Positions 45,729 to 55,802 are shown, counted from the stretch's first letter. The stretch is DNA of 64,000 nt from Psychrobacter pygoscelis (GCF_004335015.1 NZ_RQRU01000003.1:124001-188000), one strand, 5' to 3'. Numbers and translations: made by a program. Notes: a model not told the origin generated them from the sequence alone.

Positions 45729-46652
45729 ATGTCTTATACTCACCAAAATGCTGAGCCCGATCACGCCGACTTAATTGATAATGTGGCTACCCATCCTACG
45801 CCAGAAGGTCTGATGCTCACCCTCATGCCAGCTGGACTGATGCCTAGACTTAGCGCATGGTTTATAGATTTTGCCATTCGCGCAGTACTGCTAATTATTA
45901 TCGGGGTGGTGAGCGCTTTTTTTGCGACAGCAGGGACTGGGTTTTTGGCCATTGGTTATTTTTTGATCACTTGGCTATATCCAGTCTATTTTGAGGTATA
46001 CCGTGATGGCAAGACCCCAGGAAAGAAGAATCAAGGCATCTACGTCTGCCATGATGATGGCACGCCTATCTCACTGCAATCTTCAATGATTCGTAACCTA
46101 TTACGCGTGGCCGATTTTTTACCAATGGGGTTTACGGCAGGTGCTTTGACGATGATGTTCACTCGTCAGTCTCAGCGTATTGGCGATATCGTAGCGGGTA
46201 CGTTAGTAGTCTATCAACAGCAAGATGATATCGAAAAGCTCTACAAAAGCGTCTATGGCTTGGTGGCACATCCGGCAGCTACGAACGGTAGCGTTACTTC
46301 TAGTACTTCGCCTATCAATGATAATTTAAATCACATTAATGCCACTTTTGATGCCGCTTCGCCTTTATTCTTTTATCCGCTTCAATTGGTAGAGCAACAA
46401 GCCTTAGTCTCTTATTCAGAGCGCACTGCTTTTTTATCAGAGGCGCGCCAGCAAGAGATTGCTTCAGCGCTAGCACCATTGGTGCTTAGCAAACAGCACT
46501 CACCAGCTGCCAAAAAACAAGCAGTGCAACAGGCCGTGGCTCAAAAAGCCTTGCTCATTCAAGGTCAATACTCTGTAGACAGCTCGCGAGCTAACTTTGC
46601 AAGCGTCACCTCAAAAACTGGCAATACAAATTTGCAAGGAGAGGGGCGATGA
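45729..46652 (+). CDS. RDD-family membrane protein
   Basis: An RDD-domain protein: MPRLSAWFIDFAIRAVLLII at about residues 37-56 carries the name-giving Arg and Asp residues. A second helix pair follows, then DGKTPGKKNQGIYVC near 96 and RVADFLPMGFTAGALTM near 126. The C-terminal half (from about 165) is soluble, Ala/Gln-rich and poorly conserved. It opens the tightly packed run of five genes: its stop overlaps the next start as ATGA. Role within the MoxR cluster is unknown. Confidence 0.87.
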   Translation: MSYTHQNAEPDHADLIDNVATHPTPEGLMLTLMPAGLMPRLSAWFIDFAIRAVLLIIIGVVSAFFATAGTGFLAIGYFLITWLYPVYFEVYRDGKTPGKKNQGIYVCHDDGTPISLQSSMIRNLLRVADFLPMGFTAGALTMMFTRQSQRIGDIVAGTLVVYQQQDDIEKLYKSVYGLVAHPAATNGSVTSSTSPINDNLNHINATFDAASPLFFYPLQLVEQQALVSYSERTAFLSEARQQEIASALAPLVLSKQHSPAAKKQAVQQAVAQKALLIQGQYSVDSSRANFASVTSKTGNTNLQGEGR

Positions 46653-47839
46653 AACAGCGGCAATTTGAAAGCCAGCATCAAGCAATGTGGCAACGCTTTA
46701 GTAGTCTGCTTGACAACGATGTTCAGAGCCAAACGCCAAGCCGATTTCTTGCCGCACAAGCTGCCACGGCGCGGCAGTCTGATGTCTCTACTTCTGACTC
46801 TACCTCTAGCCCAGCTAAGGTGGCCGATCAGGGCAGCTTCCTTGAACCCAACGCTTCAGGCTATGAGTTTATCCAGCTGTACCGCATTATTTGTCAACAT
46901 TATGCCTTAGCCAAACAGCGTCATTACAGTCCTCAGTTGGTACAGTATCTCAATGAGTTGGTAGTCCTAGGTCATCAAGAGTTGTATCAGCGAGACAGCC
47001 ATATTTGGACTCGGATATATCGCTTTTTTACCTATACTTTTCCAGTCCGGCTTCGCAGTCATTCAGGGCTACTACTGCTTAGTCTATTGTGCTTTTTGAT
47101 TCCTGCGATACTCATGGCCTGGGCTTGCTATGAGCATGCGGATATGCTGTATAGCATTATGCCAAGCGAGCAAGTTAGGCAGATGGAGGAAATGTACAAT
47201 CCAGCCAATGACATGATTGGTCGTGACAGTAGCCGTCGCTCTGATACAGATATCGCGATGTTCGGCTTCTATATTTATAATAATATCGGTATTGATTTTC
47301 GTATCTATGGTATGGGGATTTTTGCAGGTATCGGTACGCTGCTAAGCCTACTGTATAACGGCTTGGTCATTGGCGGAGTGGCTGGTCATCTGAGTGGATT
47401 GGGCTTTAGTGAGACATTCTGGCCCTTTGTGGCCACGCACAGCTCATTTGAGCTGACAGCAGCCGTCATTAGTGGCGCTGCGGGGTTAAGATTGGCACAG
47501 TCACTATTTATGCCAGGCAATTTTAAGCGTATTGATGCCTTTAAGATTGCGGGCAAGCAAAGTATTGAGCTATTAATTGGTGCGGCGACGATGACTTTTA
47601 TTGCAGCTTTTATCGAGGCTTTTTGGTCATCATCCTCTATTATTCCTGCTTTTGTAAAATATACCGTGGCGGCGATATCTTGGTTGGCAGTATTAAGCTA
47701 CTTATATCTTGCCGGACGCCGTGAACACGCAGAGCTTATGAGAGGGCGCAATTACTCGAGCAGCAATTATCCTAGCATTGATAAGCAAAAGCCTGCGCCT
47801 AAAAGTGCCAATTCAGCAGCGGTGAGTGACTCCTTATGA
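46649..47839 (+). CDS. SpoIIM/DUF95-like membrane protein
   Basis: A 396-residue protein with a soluble N-terminal part to about 135 and then about six membrane helices, with the DUF95/stage II sporulation protein M pattern: FGFYIYNNIGIDFRIYGMGI near 210-230, NGLVIGGVAGHLSGLGFSET near 245, and FKIAGKQSIELLIGAATMTF near 305. The organism has no sign of sporulation; this family occurs in MoxR-linked clusters of many Gram-negatives. Start and stop overlap both neighbours by four bases (ATGA), indicating translational coupling. Confidence 0.87.
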   Translation: MKQRQFESQHQAMWQRFSSLLDNDVQSQTPSRFLAAQAATARQSDVSTSDSTSSPAKVADQGSFLEPNASGYEFIQLYRIICQHYALAKQRHYSPQLVQYLNELVVLGHQELYQRDSHIWTRIYRFFTYTFPVRLRSHSGLLLLSLLCFLIPAILMAWACYEHADMLYSIMPSEQVRQMEEMYNPANDMIGRDSSRRSDTDIAMFGFYIYNNIGIDFRIYGMGIFAGIGTLLSLLYNGLVIGGVAGHLSGLGFSETFWPFVATHSSFELTAAVISGAAGLRLAQSLFMPGNFKRIDAFKIAGKQSIELLIGAATMTFIAAFIEAFWSSSSIIPAFVKYTVAAISWLAVLSYLYLAGRREHAELMRGRNYSSSNYPSIDKQKPAPKSANSAAVSDSL

Positions 47840-48738
47840 ATATTGATAACATGAAAGTTGCTGTCCGGCCAATGAGCACACCGCAAGCTCTGGATCTGGG
47901 GATGGTCATGGCAAGGCATTGGTTCTTGCCTTTGTGGAAGATTTGGCTGGGCATGGCCGCTCCCGTCTTTTTGCTAGTTTATATTGGTGGGATATTATTG
48001 GATCTGCAGTGGGATATGAACGCCGGCTTGATCGGTGGGCTGATATTTTGGTGGTTAAAACCGTTATATGAAAAGCCAATGATTGCTTGGTTAGGTCAAG
48101 CTTTGTTTTCAGATACACCGAGTGTCAAGGCGACTATCAAGACAGGTTGGCGCAGCCTGAGGCTGTATGCGTTACCTTTACTGCTATCTAGGCGATTGTC
48201 GCTTCAGCGTCAGCTCATACAGCCCGTTTTGATGCTAGAGCGCCCTGATAAACAACAGCTAAAATCTCGACTACAGATATTGTCACTTGGTCAAGGAGGC
48301 GGGCTAGGCTGGCATACCATCGTGATGGTGCATATTGAGATGGTTATTAGTATCAGTGTCTTAGTACTCCTATGGCAGCTTATTCCCACTGAATTTATGT
48401 CCTCAGAGACCTTGTTTAATTATATTGAGCAGGCGCCGCTATGGGGCGATATTGCTTGGGCCTGCATTTACTTTTTGGCGGCTAGTATCGTTGCACCATT
48501 TTTTATTGCCGGTGGGTTTGCCGTCTATCTTACCAAGCGCTGTTTATTAGAGGGTTGGGATGTGGAGTTGGTATTTAAGCAGCTACGACTTCGCTATGAG
48601 CGCAGTCAAGCCAATCCGTTGACCCAGATTAAACACGGCAATAACTCACAGTTATCTCATAACGCCGCGTTGACCACACCGTCAGTTAATCAGTCTTCCT
48701 TAGATTCACTAGATGCAGCTGTAAAGGAGGGGAGATAA
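47836..48738 (+). CDS. membrane protein of the MoxR cluster, unknown family
   Basis: A 300-residue protein with hydrophobic segments at about 25-50, 60-75, 165-190 and 205-235, and a polar Asn/Ser-rich C-terminal tail. I do not recognise a named domain. Its place between the SpoIIM-like and DUF4129 genes, with ATGA overlap upstream and TAATG overlap downstream, argues that it is a subunit of the same system. Confidence 0.78.
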   Translation: MNIDNMKVAVRPMSTPQALDLGMVMARHWFLPLWKIWLGMAAPVFLLVYIGGILLDLQWDMNAGLIGGLIFWWLKPLYEKPMIAWLGQALFSDTPSVKATIKTGWRSLRLYALPLLLSRRLSLQRQLIQPVLMLERPDKQQLKSRLQILSLGQGGGLGWHTIVMVHIEMVISISVLVLLWQLIPTEFMSSETLFNYIEQAPLWGDIAWACIYFLAASIVAPFFIAGGFAVYLTKRCLLEGWDVELVFKQLRLRYERSQANPLTQIKHGNNSQLSHNAALTTPSVNQSSLDSLDAAVKEGR

Positions 48739-49778
48739 TGCTATCAATCTTCGCCCTTAATCGGCTGCTCTGCCTAACTCGTATTGGCTCGTTCGCGCTA
48801 TTCCCTCTGTTGGGTGTGCTAATGGTGACCAGCTCACTAGCGCAAGCCCAGACTGAGCCTCTCGCCAGTCAGCTGATAACCAGTCAATCGCTAAGCACCT
48901 CTCAAGCTGCTGCACCATCCAATAGTGCTGTCAATACTGGTGGCGATGCCAACGCAGTCAGTACGGATATTATGCCGCAATCGAGGCGTGCACCTGAGCA
49001 TATTCGGCAAGATTTGGTCACTCTTATCACCAGTGATGACTATGCCACTGCCAAAGAAGTCAAAAAATGGCAACGTATTCCTCAGTCTAAAGATTCATCG
49101 AAGCTGAACTTAACTTGGTTAGAAAAGCTTCTACGCTTCTTATTGGGTAGCTCAGCAGATACCGATACCTGGACAGCGATATTATCACTGATATTAAAGA
49201 CGCTGTTAGTAGTAGCATTGATAGCCTTTATTGTTTGGGTCGCTCGCCGAGCTGGCTATCTATCAGGGCTAGTCAACCCGTTACAGCGCGTCAAGTCTCA
49301 CCGCAGTCAGGTAGAAGCGTATTCTGCCGACGCATTGTCACAAAGCTGGACGCAGCTACCTGACCATGACGCCATCCCTCATACTGTCCAAGAGCTTTTA
49401 GAGCAAAAGCAACTGGCGGCGGCAGCCTCTGTTATGTATCGCGGTGCAATGCGCTGGCTGGCCTTGAGTCAAGATCTATATATAGCACCCGCTACCACCG
49501 AATTACAATGTATTGAGCAAATCAAAGCCTTCTCGCAACAGAGTCTATTGGGTCAATCAAGCCAAGAGTATTTGTATATTAGTGAGATTATCAAGTTATG
49601 GGTTCAGGCCGCTTATGACAAGCAAAAAAACGACGCACAGAGAACTTCTCTACAGCTTAAGCTTAGACACTCTGCTGAGCGCTGGACAAGCGAGCTGCCC
49701 CTTAATGGTTCACGCTCCAAACTTGCCAAGCGAGCGTCTAGCATGACTGCCAATACCGCGACTAGGGGGGCTTCGTAA
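48738..49778 (+). CDS. DUF4129 protein of the MoxR cluster
   Basis: A 346-residue protein. A hydrophobic N-terminus (FALFPLLGVLMVTSSLAQAQ) is a signal peptide or first helix. A second helix (LILKTLLVVALIAFIVWVAR) lies at about 150-170. The cytoplasmic C-terminal part contains the DUF4129 pattern QKQLAAAASVMYRGAMRWLA and the TELQCIEQIK segment. It is coupled at both ends by TAATG overlaps. In related clusters this protein accompanies DUF4350, MoxR and DUF58 proteins. Confidence 0.83.
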   Translation: MLSIFALNRLLCLTRIGSFALFPLLGVLMVTSSLAQAQTEPLASQLITSQSLSTSQAAAPSNSAVNTGGDANAVSTDIMPQSRRAPEHIRQDLVTLITSDDYATAKEVKKWQRIPQSKDSSKLNLTWLEKLLRFLLGSSADTDTWTAILSLILKTLLVVALIAFIVWVARRAGYLSGLVNPLQRVKSHRSQVEAYSADALSQSWTQLPDHDAIPHTVQELLEQKQLAAAASVMYRGAMRWLALSQDLYIAPATTELQCIEQIKAFSQQSLLGQSSQEYLYISEIIKLWVQAAYDKQKNDAQRTSLQLKLRHSAERWTSELPLNGSRSKLAKRASSMTANTATRGAS

Positions 49779-51940
49779 TGAGTATGCGCTCCTCAAATAC
49801 GCCACGAAGCCAACGTATGACATCTGGTAGCAATCGCCTTACATCGGCAGTGACTGATATTCACCCAGGCTATTTGTTTTGCATGCTGCTATTGAGTGCT
49901 TTTATCGGTTGGTTTGCTTGGTGGTTTTTGCATAACTTTGAGCGGGTGACCGTCACTGATTACGCCTTAAAGCCTGCTGCACAGTACAACCCTTACTATG
50001 CTGCTGAAATATTGATTAACCATCAGCGTCAAAGCGAAAATGTCGCGGATGATGATAATGACGTTGCGCAAACGCTACTGGACAGCAACTTAAAACTACT
50101 ACTGGATGATTTACCGCCTTTAGAAGATGCAGAAGGGACGAAGGCGCAAGGAAAACGCCCTACACTTATTATCAATGATGTGGGTAATAAACTAACTGAG
50201 CCTCGCTTCGTTAAATTAAAAACTTGGGTAGAGCAGGGTGGTCACGTCATTACCTTTACCTCAGACAGTAGCTCGTTTGATGATATGCAAGCTGTCCTTG
50301 ATCGACTCACTGAATTACAAAAGCAGCAGTTAACAGCAGAACATATTAGTAACGATCAGACCTTACAAGCCTTGATTGATAAGTTAGATTCGGGCAATCA
50401 GTTTTTGGCGAAGCTGGGTATTTTTGCGGTTCAGCCAAAGACTGAGGGTGATGATGAAGACGACATTGAGGTACAAATTGAGAGTCTGATCGAAGATCTC
50501 CAGCAGCAAAGTGAAAAACCGTCGATTTCTGATAAAGACTTCTTAGAAAGTACCCTTGAGATACTTGCAGAAGAGCAGCCATTAACCTTAATAGCGCCCA
50601 TGACACTGCCTAGGGACGATATTAGGACTGCGCAGCGTTTAGCGCCTCAAAATGGTCTGATGGTACAAAGCCAACATCGTAACCATCATCTCAATACAGA
50701 GCTATTTCGAGCGCTATATCCACAAGCTGCTCACATACATAAGTCTCAGCAGCCTAGTGAGCAGGCGGCGCTGATTCGTCGCTACTTAAATGAGCAACTA
50801 ACAAGGCTAGCAGTACCCAGCGCGCAATCAGATAGCTCCCAAGCAAATGCTCCGCAGCAGGATAACCAACCGCGACTCCCTAGCTTGAAGCTTACGCGCC
50901 TCATCAAAGCCATGCTCGCTCTAGATGACGCTAAGCTAGTAGCACTGTTTAAGCCGGCTGATGAGATTTTTTTCGACAGTCGCTTTGGTAAAGGTCGCAT
51001 TAGCGTATTGATTGATAATGAGAGTTTTGCCAACCCTAATCCCAGTATAGATTTGCCGCAAAATAAATCTATATTGGACCATATCGAAGACAGTCTTAAT
51101 GAGGGTAATAATGGTGATGATAATTCAGAATCTGGTTTAACTTTGACGACTTCTTTGGCTGAATTACTGTCTCCTTCATTTAGGATAACCTTATTAAGTG
51201 CTGATAATGCGGCATGGCTAAGTGAGCTAACTGCCGATAGTAGTAGCGTATGGATATTACCTAATAATGATGTTGATCCACTGCCAGTTATGCTTTGGAA
51301 GCAAGCGAGAGTGGCGGTATTAGGGCTTGGGCTATTATCGATACTATGGCTTTGGTCACTGTATAACCGCTTTGGTAAACGGGCGCAACTGTCTACAGAT
51401 CAAGCTCACGATATCATGCGTTATTTTCGGCAAGTGGGACGTTATGGTTGGCAGCAAGATAAAGCAGCTAAACTAACGAAAACGACCCAGCAACAGACGC
51501 AGCAATTGGTCAAAGAAGAGCTTAAACGCCATCTTCAGCTAACCGAGCAGTCTATAGACAACGCTCTGAATACCCCTCTAAAAGACTTTGACAATACCGC
51601 TCTTAATGCTATTAATGAAAGTAGCGCGGCTTATATTGAGCAGCTGCATCAGATGCTCATTCAGCGCCTAAAAGATAAGCAGCAGATGGTCGGCAGTGCG
51701 GTGCAAGATAGTCAAGAGTATATTGGTGCAAGCTCTAGTAAACTGACTAATCGTAGCGCTGATGACAGTAAAGGGCTGACACATAATCAATGGCTTGATA
51801 ACGATGAATTTATTCAATCAATAATTTCACCAGCTCGTTTACGCTTAGCATTAACATCGACTACTCGTGAGAGTCAACAGGCAGCTACATACACCCAAAT
51901 AACGCAAACGCTATGGGCCATTCAATGGTTATTAAGATAA
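49778..51940 (+). CDS. DUF4350 protein of the MoxR cluster
   Basis: A 720-residue inner-membrane protein: one helix near residues 28-48 (CMLLLSAFIGWFAWWFLHNF), a large external domain with the DUF4350 layout (ADEIFFDSRFGKGRISVLID near 405, ELLSPSFRITLLSADNAAWL near 465), a second helix at about 510-530 (ARVAVLGLGLLSILWLWSLY) and a cytoplasmic C-terminal region with RQVGRYGWQQDKAAK and coiled-coil-like Gln/Lys stretches. It has long acidic inserts (about 195-250). The start overlaps the DUF4129 stop. Confidence 0.85.
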   Translation: MSMRSSNTPRSQRMTSGSNRLTSAVTDIHPGYLFCMLLLSAFIGWFAWWFLHNFERVTVTDYALKPAAQYNPYYAAEILINHQRQSENVADDDNDVAQTLLDSNLKLLLDDLPPLEDAEGTKAQGKRPTLIINDVGNKLTEPRFVKLKTWVEQGGHVITFTSDSSSFDDMQAVLDRLTELQKQQLTAEHISNDQTLQALIDKLDSGNQFLAKLGIFAVQPKTEGDDEDDIEVQIESLIEDLQQQSEKPSISDKDFLESTLEILAEEQPLTLIAPMTLPRDDIRTAQRLAPQNGLMVQSQHRNHHLNTELFRALYPQAAHIHKSQQPSEQAALIRRYLNEQLTRLAVPSAQSDSSQANAPQQDNQPRLPSLKLTRLIKAMLALDDAKLVALFKPADEIFFDSRFGKGRISVLIDNESFANPNPSIDLPQNKSILDHIEDSLNEGNNGDDNSESGLTLTTSLAELLSPSFRITLLSADNAAWLSELTADSSSVWILPNNDVDPLPVMLWKQARVAVLGLGLLSILWLWSLYNRFGKRAQLSTDQAHDIMRYFRQVGRYGWQQDKAAKLTKTTQQQTQQLVKEELKRHLQLTEQSIDNALNTPLKDFDNTALNAINESSAAYIEQLHQMLIQRLKDKQQMVGSAVQDSQEYIGASSSKLTNRSADDSKGLTHNQWLDNDEFIQSIISPARLRLALTSTTRESQQAATYTQITQTLWAIQWLLR

Positions 51941-52090
51941 AAAAAAGTGTATGCGCTAGCCTGTGACTCAGAAAATTTTAACAAAAAGTCTTAGCAAAAG
52001 TTAGATGCGCTAATGGCTACCAAGAACAGTACCGTTAACTGATGAACAATTTATATTCATATTCAAAGTTTTTAGCATTAGGAAAAATTA

Positions 52091-53200
52091 ATGGAATTCC
52101 AAAGCAATAATACTGCCAATACCAATAAAGATAATACGGATCATTCTGCCGACCATGAGTCAGCCAGTATTGCTAGCTCTCAAGCACCACTATCTCAGGT
52201 ATCACCGTCTCAAGCTGCGACGAATGCAGAGGATCATGCCCATGTCTGGCAGCAAGCGGCCGAACAATCTGCATCACTAATGGCTGCTGTTGGCAAAGCG
52301 ATGATTGGTCAAGAAGATATCATTAATCAGGTCTGTATTTGTCTTATTGCAGGCGGGCATGCCTTGATAGAGGGTCTACCAGGCTTAGGTAAAACTTTAA
52401 TGGTTAAGGCCTACGCTAAGGCCATTGGTGGCACTTATCATAGAGTTCAGTTTACCCCTGATCTGATGCCTGCTGATATCACAGGTCATACGCTTTATGA
52501 CATGCAAAATAGTAAATGGAAGGTTCGCCGCGGTCCAGTTTTCTGCAATCTGTTATTAGCAGATGAGATCAACCGCGCTTCAGCAAAGACTCAGTCCGCC
52601 TTACTAGAAGTCATGCAAGAGCAGCAAGTTACCATCGAAGGCACTACCTATGCGGTTGCAGAGCCTTTTATTACCATTGCGACACAAAATCCGCTTGAGC
52701 ATGAAGGTACTTACCCCTTACCTGAAGCCCAGCTGGATCGGTTTTTGTTTAATATCATGATTGACTATCCCACCGAGGCTAATGAAGCGTTGATGCTAAA
52801 AACGATACTAGGGGGTAGTATCGGTGCAACGTTAGACTTGTCTGCTGTGCCGCAAGTAATGACACCAGAGCGCTTGGTAGAGTTACAGCAACTCGCTGCC
52901 AAAGTAAGCCTAGATGACAGAGTGGTGCAGTATGCATTACAGCTCACCAGAATGACGCGCCAGCATCAAGGTATCGCTGCTGGGGCTGGGCCAAGGGGCG
53001 GGATTGCGTTGCTGCGAGCAGCTAGGGCTAGCGCGCTTATGGCAGGACGGCATTTTGTAATACCAGATGATATCGCTGGCGTGGCTGTTCCAGTACTGCG
53101 TCACCGTATCGCTCTTAGTGCTGATTATCAGATAGAAGGGGTGCGACCTGAGCAAGTCATCGAGCAGGTACTGGCATCTGTTGCCGCGCCGCGCCAATAG
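52091..53200 (+). CDS. MoxR-family AAA+ ATPase
   Basis: A cytoplasmic chaperone-like ATPase. After a Ser/Gln/Asn-rich N-terminus of about 50 residues: Walker A GLPGLGKT at about 95-102, the MoxR marker QFTPDLMPADITG near 118, Walker B LLLADEINRASAKTQSALLE near 155-175 and the sensor-1 region ATQNPLEHEGTYPLPEAQLD. Length is 369 residues. MoxR ATPases typically act on complexes with von Willebrand A proteins such as the DUF58 protein encoded 42 bases downstream. It follows the DUF4350 gene after a 150-base gap, which may contain its own promoter. Confidence 0.94.
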   Translation: MEFQSNNTANTNKDNTDHSADHESASIASSQAPLSQVSPSQAATNAEDHAHVWQQAAEQSASLMAAVGKAMIGQEDIINQVCICLIAGGHALIEGLPGLGKTLMVKAYAKAIGGTYHRVQFTPDLMPADITGHTLYDMQNSKWKVRRGPVFCNLLLADEINRASAKTQSALLEVMQEQQVTIEGTTYAVAEPFITIATQNPLEHEGTYPLPEAQLDRFLFNIMIDYPTEANEALMLKTILGGSIGATLDLSAVPQVMTPERLVELQQLAAKVSLDDRVVQYALQLTRMTRQHQGIAAGAGPRGGIALLRAARASALMAGRHFVIPDDIAGVAVPVLRHRIALSADYQIEGVRPEQVIEQVLASVAAPRQ

Positions 53201-53242
53201 CTTAGTCAGATAGCTACAAATAAGATATCAATTGAGATACCA

Positions 53243-55027
53243 ATGAACCCAGCTCAGCATTCAACATTACCTAAATCCAAAGTGTCTGGCGCTAATAACA
53301 CTGCCACTACTGTTGACTCTAAAGGCCCGCGGGCTAATGGATCGGTAGTTGCCACGTCTCCATCATCTCACTTATGGCCACGGCTCAAACATCTGCAACC
53401 TAGCAGTCGTTTGGTAAAAGTCGTCTTTGTATGGTGGCTGGTATTGGTAGTAGCTAGCGCATTAAAACTCACTGATGGCTTTGGGATTGAAGGGTTGGCA
53501 AGAGGGGCATCACCGCTAATATCATTATGTATTGTGGTATTAGGGCTGCTAGCAGTGGTGTGTCTCATTGATGTCATATGCTTAATGGCGCGCAGCCATC
53601 CAGCAAGCTTTACTTTGTATCGAAAGTATCCAAATAACGTTCCGATTTATCATGAGTTTGACATCGTCGCTTATTTGTCAATTGACAGGCAGAGGCAGGC
53701 GTCTATTGGTAATCGATTAGCGAATGGTTTGCGCCGCTTGGGTGTGGCTCGTCAGCTGGTAATTGATTTTTATGATGATTATCCAGATCAGCTGACTTTG
53801 TTAGAGCCAATGCCTATTCGAACCACGCTACCTTTACATCCATTTTTACATTCATCTCAACAATCATCATCAGCACAAAAGAGCGATGATATTGCCCAAA
53901 GCCATATCAAAATTACTTATACTATGCTGCCCATCACCCGCGGCACAGGCTACTTTGGCCCTGCTCACATTAGGGTTTGGTCACCGCTGCGATGGTTTCG
54001 CCAGTCAGTCATTGTCACGCAAGACGCTACTACTCAGAATACTGCGTTTAACCATGATTCGCTAAATAGCAACTTGGCTGGTGCAGCTCATAAGTCGAGC
54101 TTAAGAGTATTGGCCGACTTTTCGGGGCTAATGACCAATCAATTATCAGCAATATTTGAAAAGAGTGTTGATGCTGGCGTGCAAGCTTTACGGCAGCAAG
54201 GCCATGGTAGTGACTTTTTACAGTTACGGGAGTATAGAGCAGGGGATGCCATCCGGCAGATAGACTGGAAAGCCAGCTCACGGCTACAGCGCTTGATGAG
54301 TAAAGCTTATGAAGAGGACAATGACCAGAATGTGGTGTTTTTATTAGACTGTGGTGAGCAGATGCGTCATCAGGATGTCTTTGAGGATGAGCGGGATATC
54401 GACACGGGTCTTAATAGCCAGATATTAGGTATAAGTGAAAGCGCAGATAGTCAGACCAGCTTTAGCCGAGTCAACTACTTTGATAAAGTACTCAATGCGG
54501 TATTGCTATTATCATATGTTGCCAACAAACAAAATGACAAGGTAGGGCTAATGACATTTGGTGGTATGACGCTGTATCTACCACCCAGTAAAGGGGTGTC
54601 GTTAATCCGCAATATGCTCAATGCGACCGCCGATATTAAGCCAACAATGCAGACCAGTGACTATCTCATGGCTGCTCAAGCACTATTAAAACGCCTGAAT
54701 AAACGCAGTTTAGTGATCCTTATCACCAATACGCGTGCCGAAGCCAGTAGTGAGCTGCAGCAGGCAATGCAGCTATTATCACGGCATCATCAGCTGGTTT
54801 TTGCTAATTTAATGGAGCAATCCATCTTTGATAGATTGCATGGTGATAGGATGCCTGCCACTATGGATGACGCCTTACTTTATCACTCATTAGTCAATTA
54901 CGAGCAAGACCGTGTGCAGCTGCATCAGACCCTTAGCCAGCATACCGGCGCAATGTGCCTGCAAACCACAGCGAGTCGATTGCCACTGACTTTGACGCAA
55001 GCTTATTTATCGCTGAAACGAAAATAG
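53243..55027 (+). CDS. DUF58 (vWA-like) protein
   Basis: A 594-residue protein: two helices near 55-115, then a beta-rich region and the DUF58 signature LREYRAGDAIRQIDWKASSR at about 329-348, followed by a vWA-like fold (VVFLLDCGEQMR near 365). The usual MIDAS motif DxSxS reads DCGEQ here, so metal binding through the standard site is doubtful. Family members are clients or partners of MoxR ATPases, presumably placed at the inner membrane. A low-complexity insertion lies near residues 385-405. Confidence 0.9.
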   Translation: MNPAQHSTLPKSKVSGANNTATTVDSKGPRANGSVVATSPSSHLWPRLKHLQPSSRLVKVVFVWWLVLVVASALKLTDGFGIEGLARGASPLISLCIVVLGLLAVVCLIDVICLMARSHPASFTLYRKYPNNVPIYHEFDIVAYLSIDRQRQASIGNRLANGLRRLGVARQLVIDFYDDYPDQLTLLEPMPIRTTLPLHPFLHSSQQSSSAQKSDDIAQSHIKITYTMLPITRGTGYFGPAHIRVWSPLRWFRQSVIVTQDATTQNTAFNHDSLNSNLAGAAHKSSLRVLADFSGLMTNQLSAIFEKSVDAGVQALRQQGHGSDFLQLREYRAGDAIRQIDWKASSRLQRLMSKAYEEDNDQNVVFLLDCGEQMRHQDVFEDERDIDTGLNSQILGISESADSQTSFSRVNYFDKVLNAVLLLSYVANKQNDKVGLMTFGGMTLYLPPSKGVSLIRNMLNATADIKPTMQTSDYLMAAQALLKRLNKRSLVILITNTRAEASSELQQAMQLLSRHHQLVFANLMEQSIFDRLHGDRMPATMDDALLYHSLVNYEQDRVQLHQTLSQHTGAMCLQTTASRLPLTLTQAYLSLKRK

Positions 55028-55133
55028 TCAGAAAAAAGCTAATTTTTTGCAAAAAGTGTTTAGAATGGAGTCAAAATAGCGCTATCAAAGACAGCTCTAT
55101 TCAAAATCACTATGGGCAAGAGGGTAAGTAGCC

Positions 55134-55580
55134 ATGACAAACACCAAGACAAATACCAAAGTTAACACTAAAGTATATCAGTCTGTTTATATCCTAGCAG
55201 AAGAGCTGCTAGAGGCGAATAGCAGAAAAGACCAAGAGACGTTTGACGCGCTTTATGCCGATTTGAAGGCAATCTGTATCGAAAACGAAGATACCGATAA
55301 AGACCACCCTGTGCAGTGGGAAGCTTTAGCCGACTTCACTGAAGATACCGATCAAGCTCTGGCGCTCTACAAGAAAGCTTTAAACAAAGCTACGGCCATT
55401 AATTCAAAAGATTATATGTCATCGATTGCCTTTTCAATGGCTGAGTTACAAGTTCAGGTGGGTCAGATAAAAGAGGCTATCGAAAACCTGAAGAACGCTA
55501 AAATCACGGCCAATAAAATTGAAGACAAACAACTTAAGAATGAAATTCATGACTTGCTGGTTGAGCTTACGGGGGATTAG
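55134..55580 (+). CDS. small TPR-like protein
   Basis: A 148-residue, acidic, all-helical protein. The segment WEALADFTEDTDQALALYKK near residues 62-81 and a following MAELQVQVGQIKEAIENLKN near 102-121 resemble tetratricopeptide repeat units. The first 12 residues are an Asn/Thr/Lys repeat (TNTKTNTKVNTKV). It lies 106 bases after the DUF58 gene on the same strand and may belong to that unit. Partner unknown. Confidence 0.75.
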   Translation: MTNTKTNTKVNTKVYQSVYILAEELLEANSRKDQETFDALYADLKAICIENEDTDKDHPVQWEALADFTEDTDQALALYKKALNKATAINSKDYMSSIAFSMAELQVQVGQIKEAIENLKNAKITANKIEDKQLKNEIHDLLVELTGD

Positions 55581-55592
55581 CCCCGTCAAGTT

Positions 55593-55802
55593 AACTTTCC
55601 AAAAGGCATGGCAGGCGAGCGTCGTTGGCTCATTACTGACCTAGATGGACGCTTAATTACCGGGCGTCGCTATCCGCAAATGCTACTTTGGTAGGCAAGG
55701 ATTGATGCTCAGCAAAATCTAACTCTGACCGCCCCGAATGGGGATAGTCAATCAGTTGATAAACGTGATGGCAGGCACAATCGTGAGGTAGCGGTATTTT
55801 AA
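55593..55802 (+). pseudogene. truncated MOSC (YcbX-like) protein remnant
   Basis: One frame reads NFPKGMAGERRWLITDLDGR, then LITGRRYPQMLLW, an in-frame TAG at 55692, and ARIDAQQNLTLTAPNGDSQS, ending at TAA. It aligns along its length with E. coli YcbX ([38 protein letters not shown]), the MOSC N-terminal beta-barrel. The first roughly 30 residues and the whole MOSC catalytic domain are missing. It abuts the integrase gene. Confidence 0.82.
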
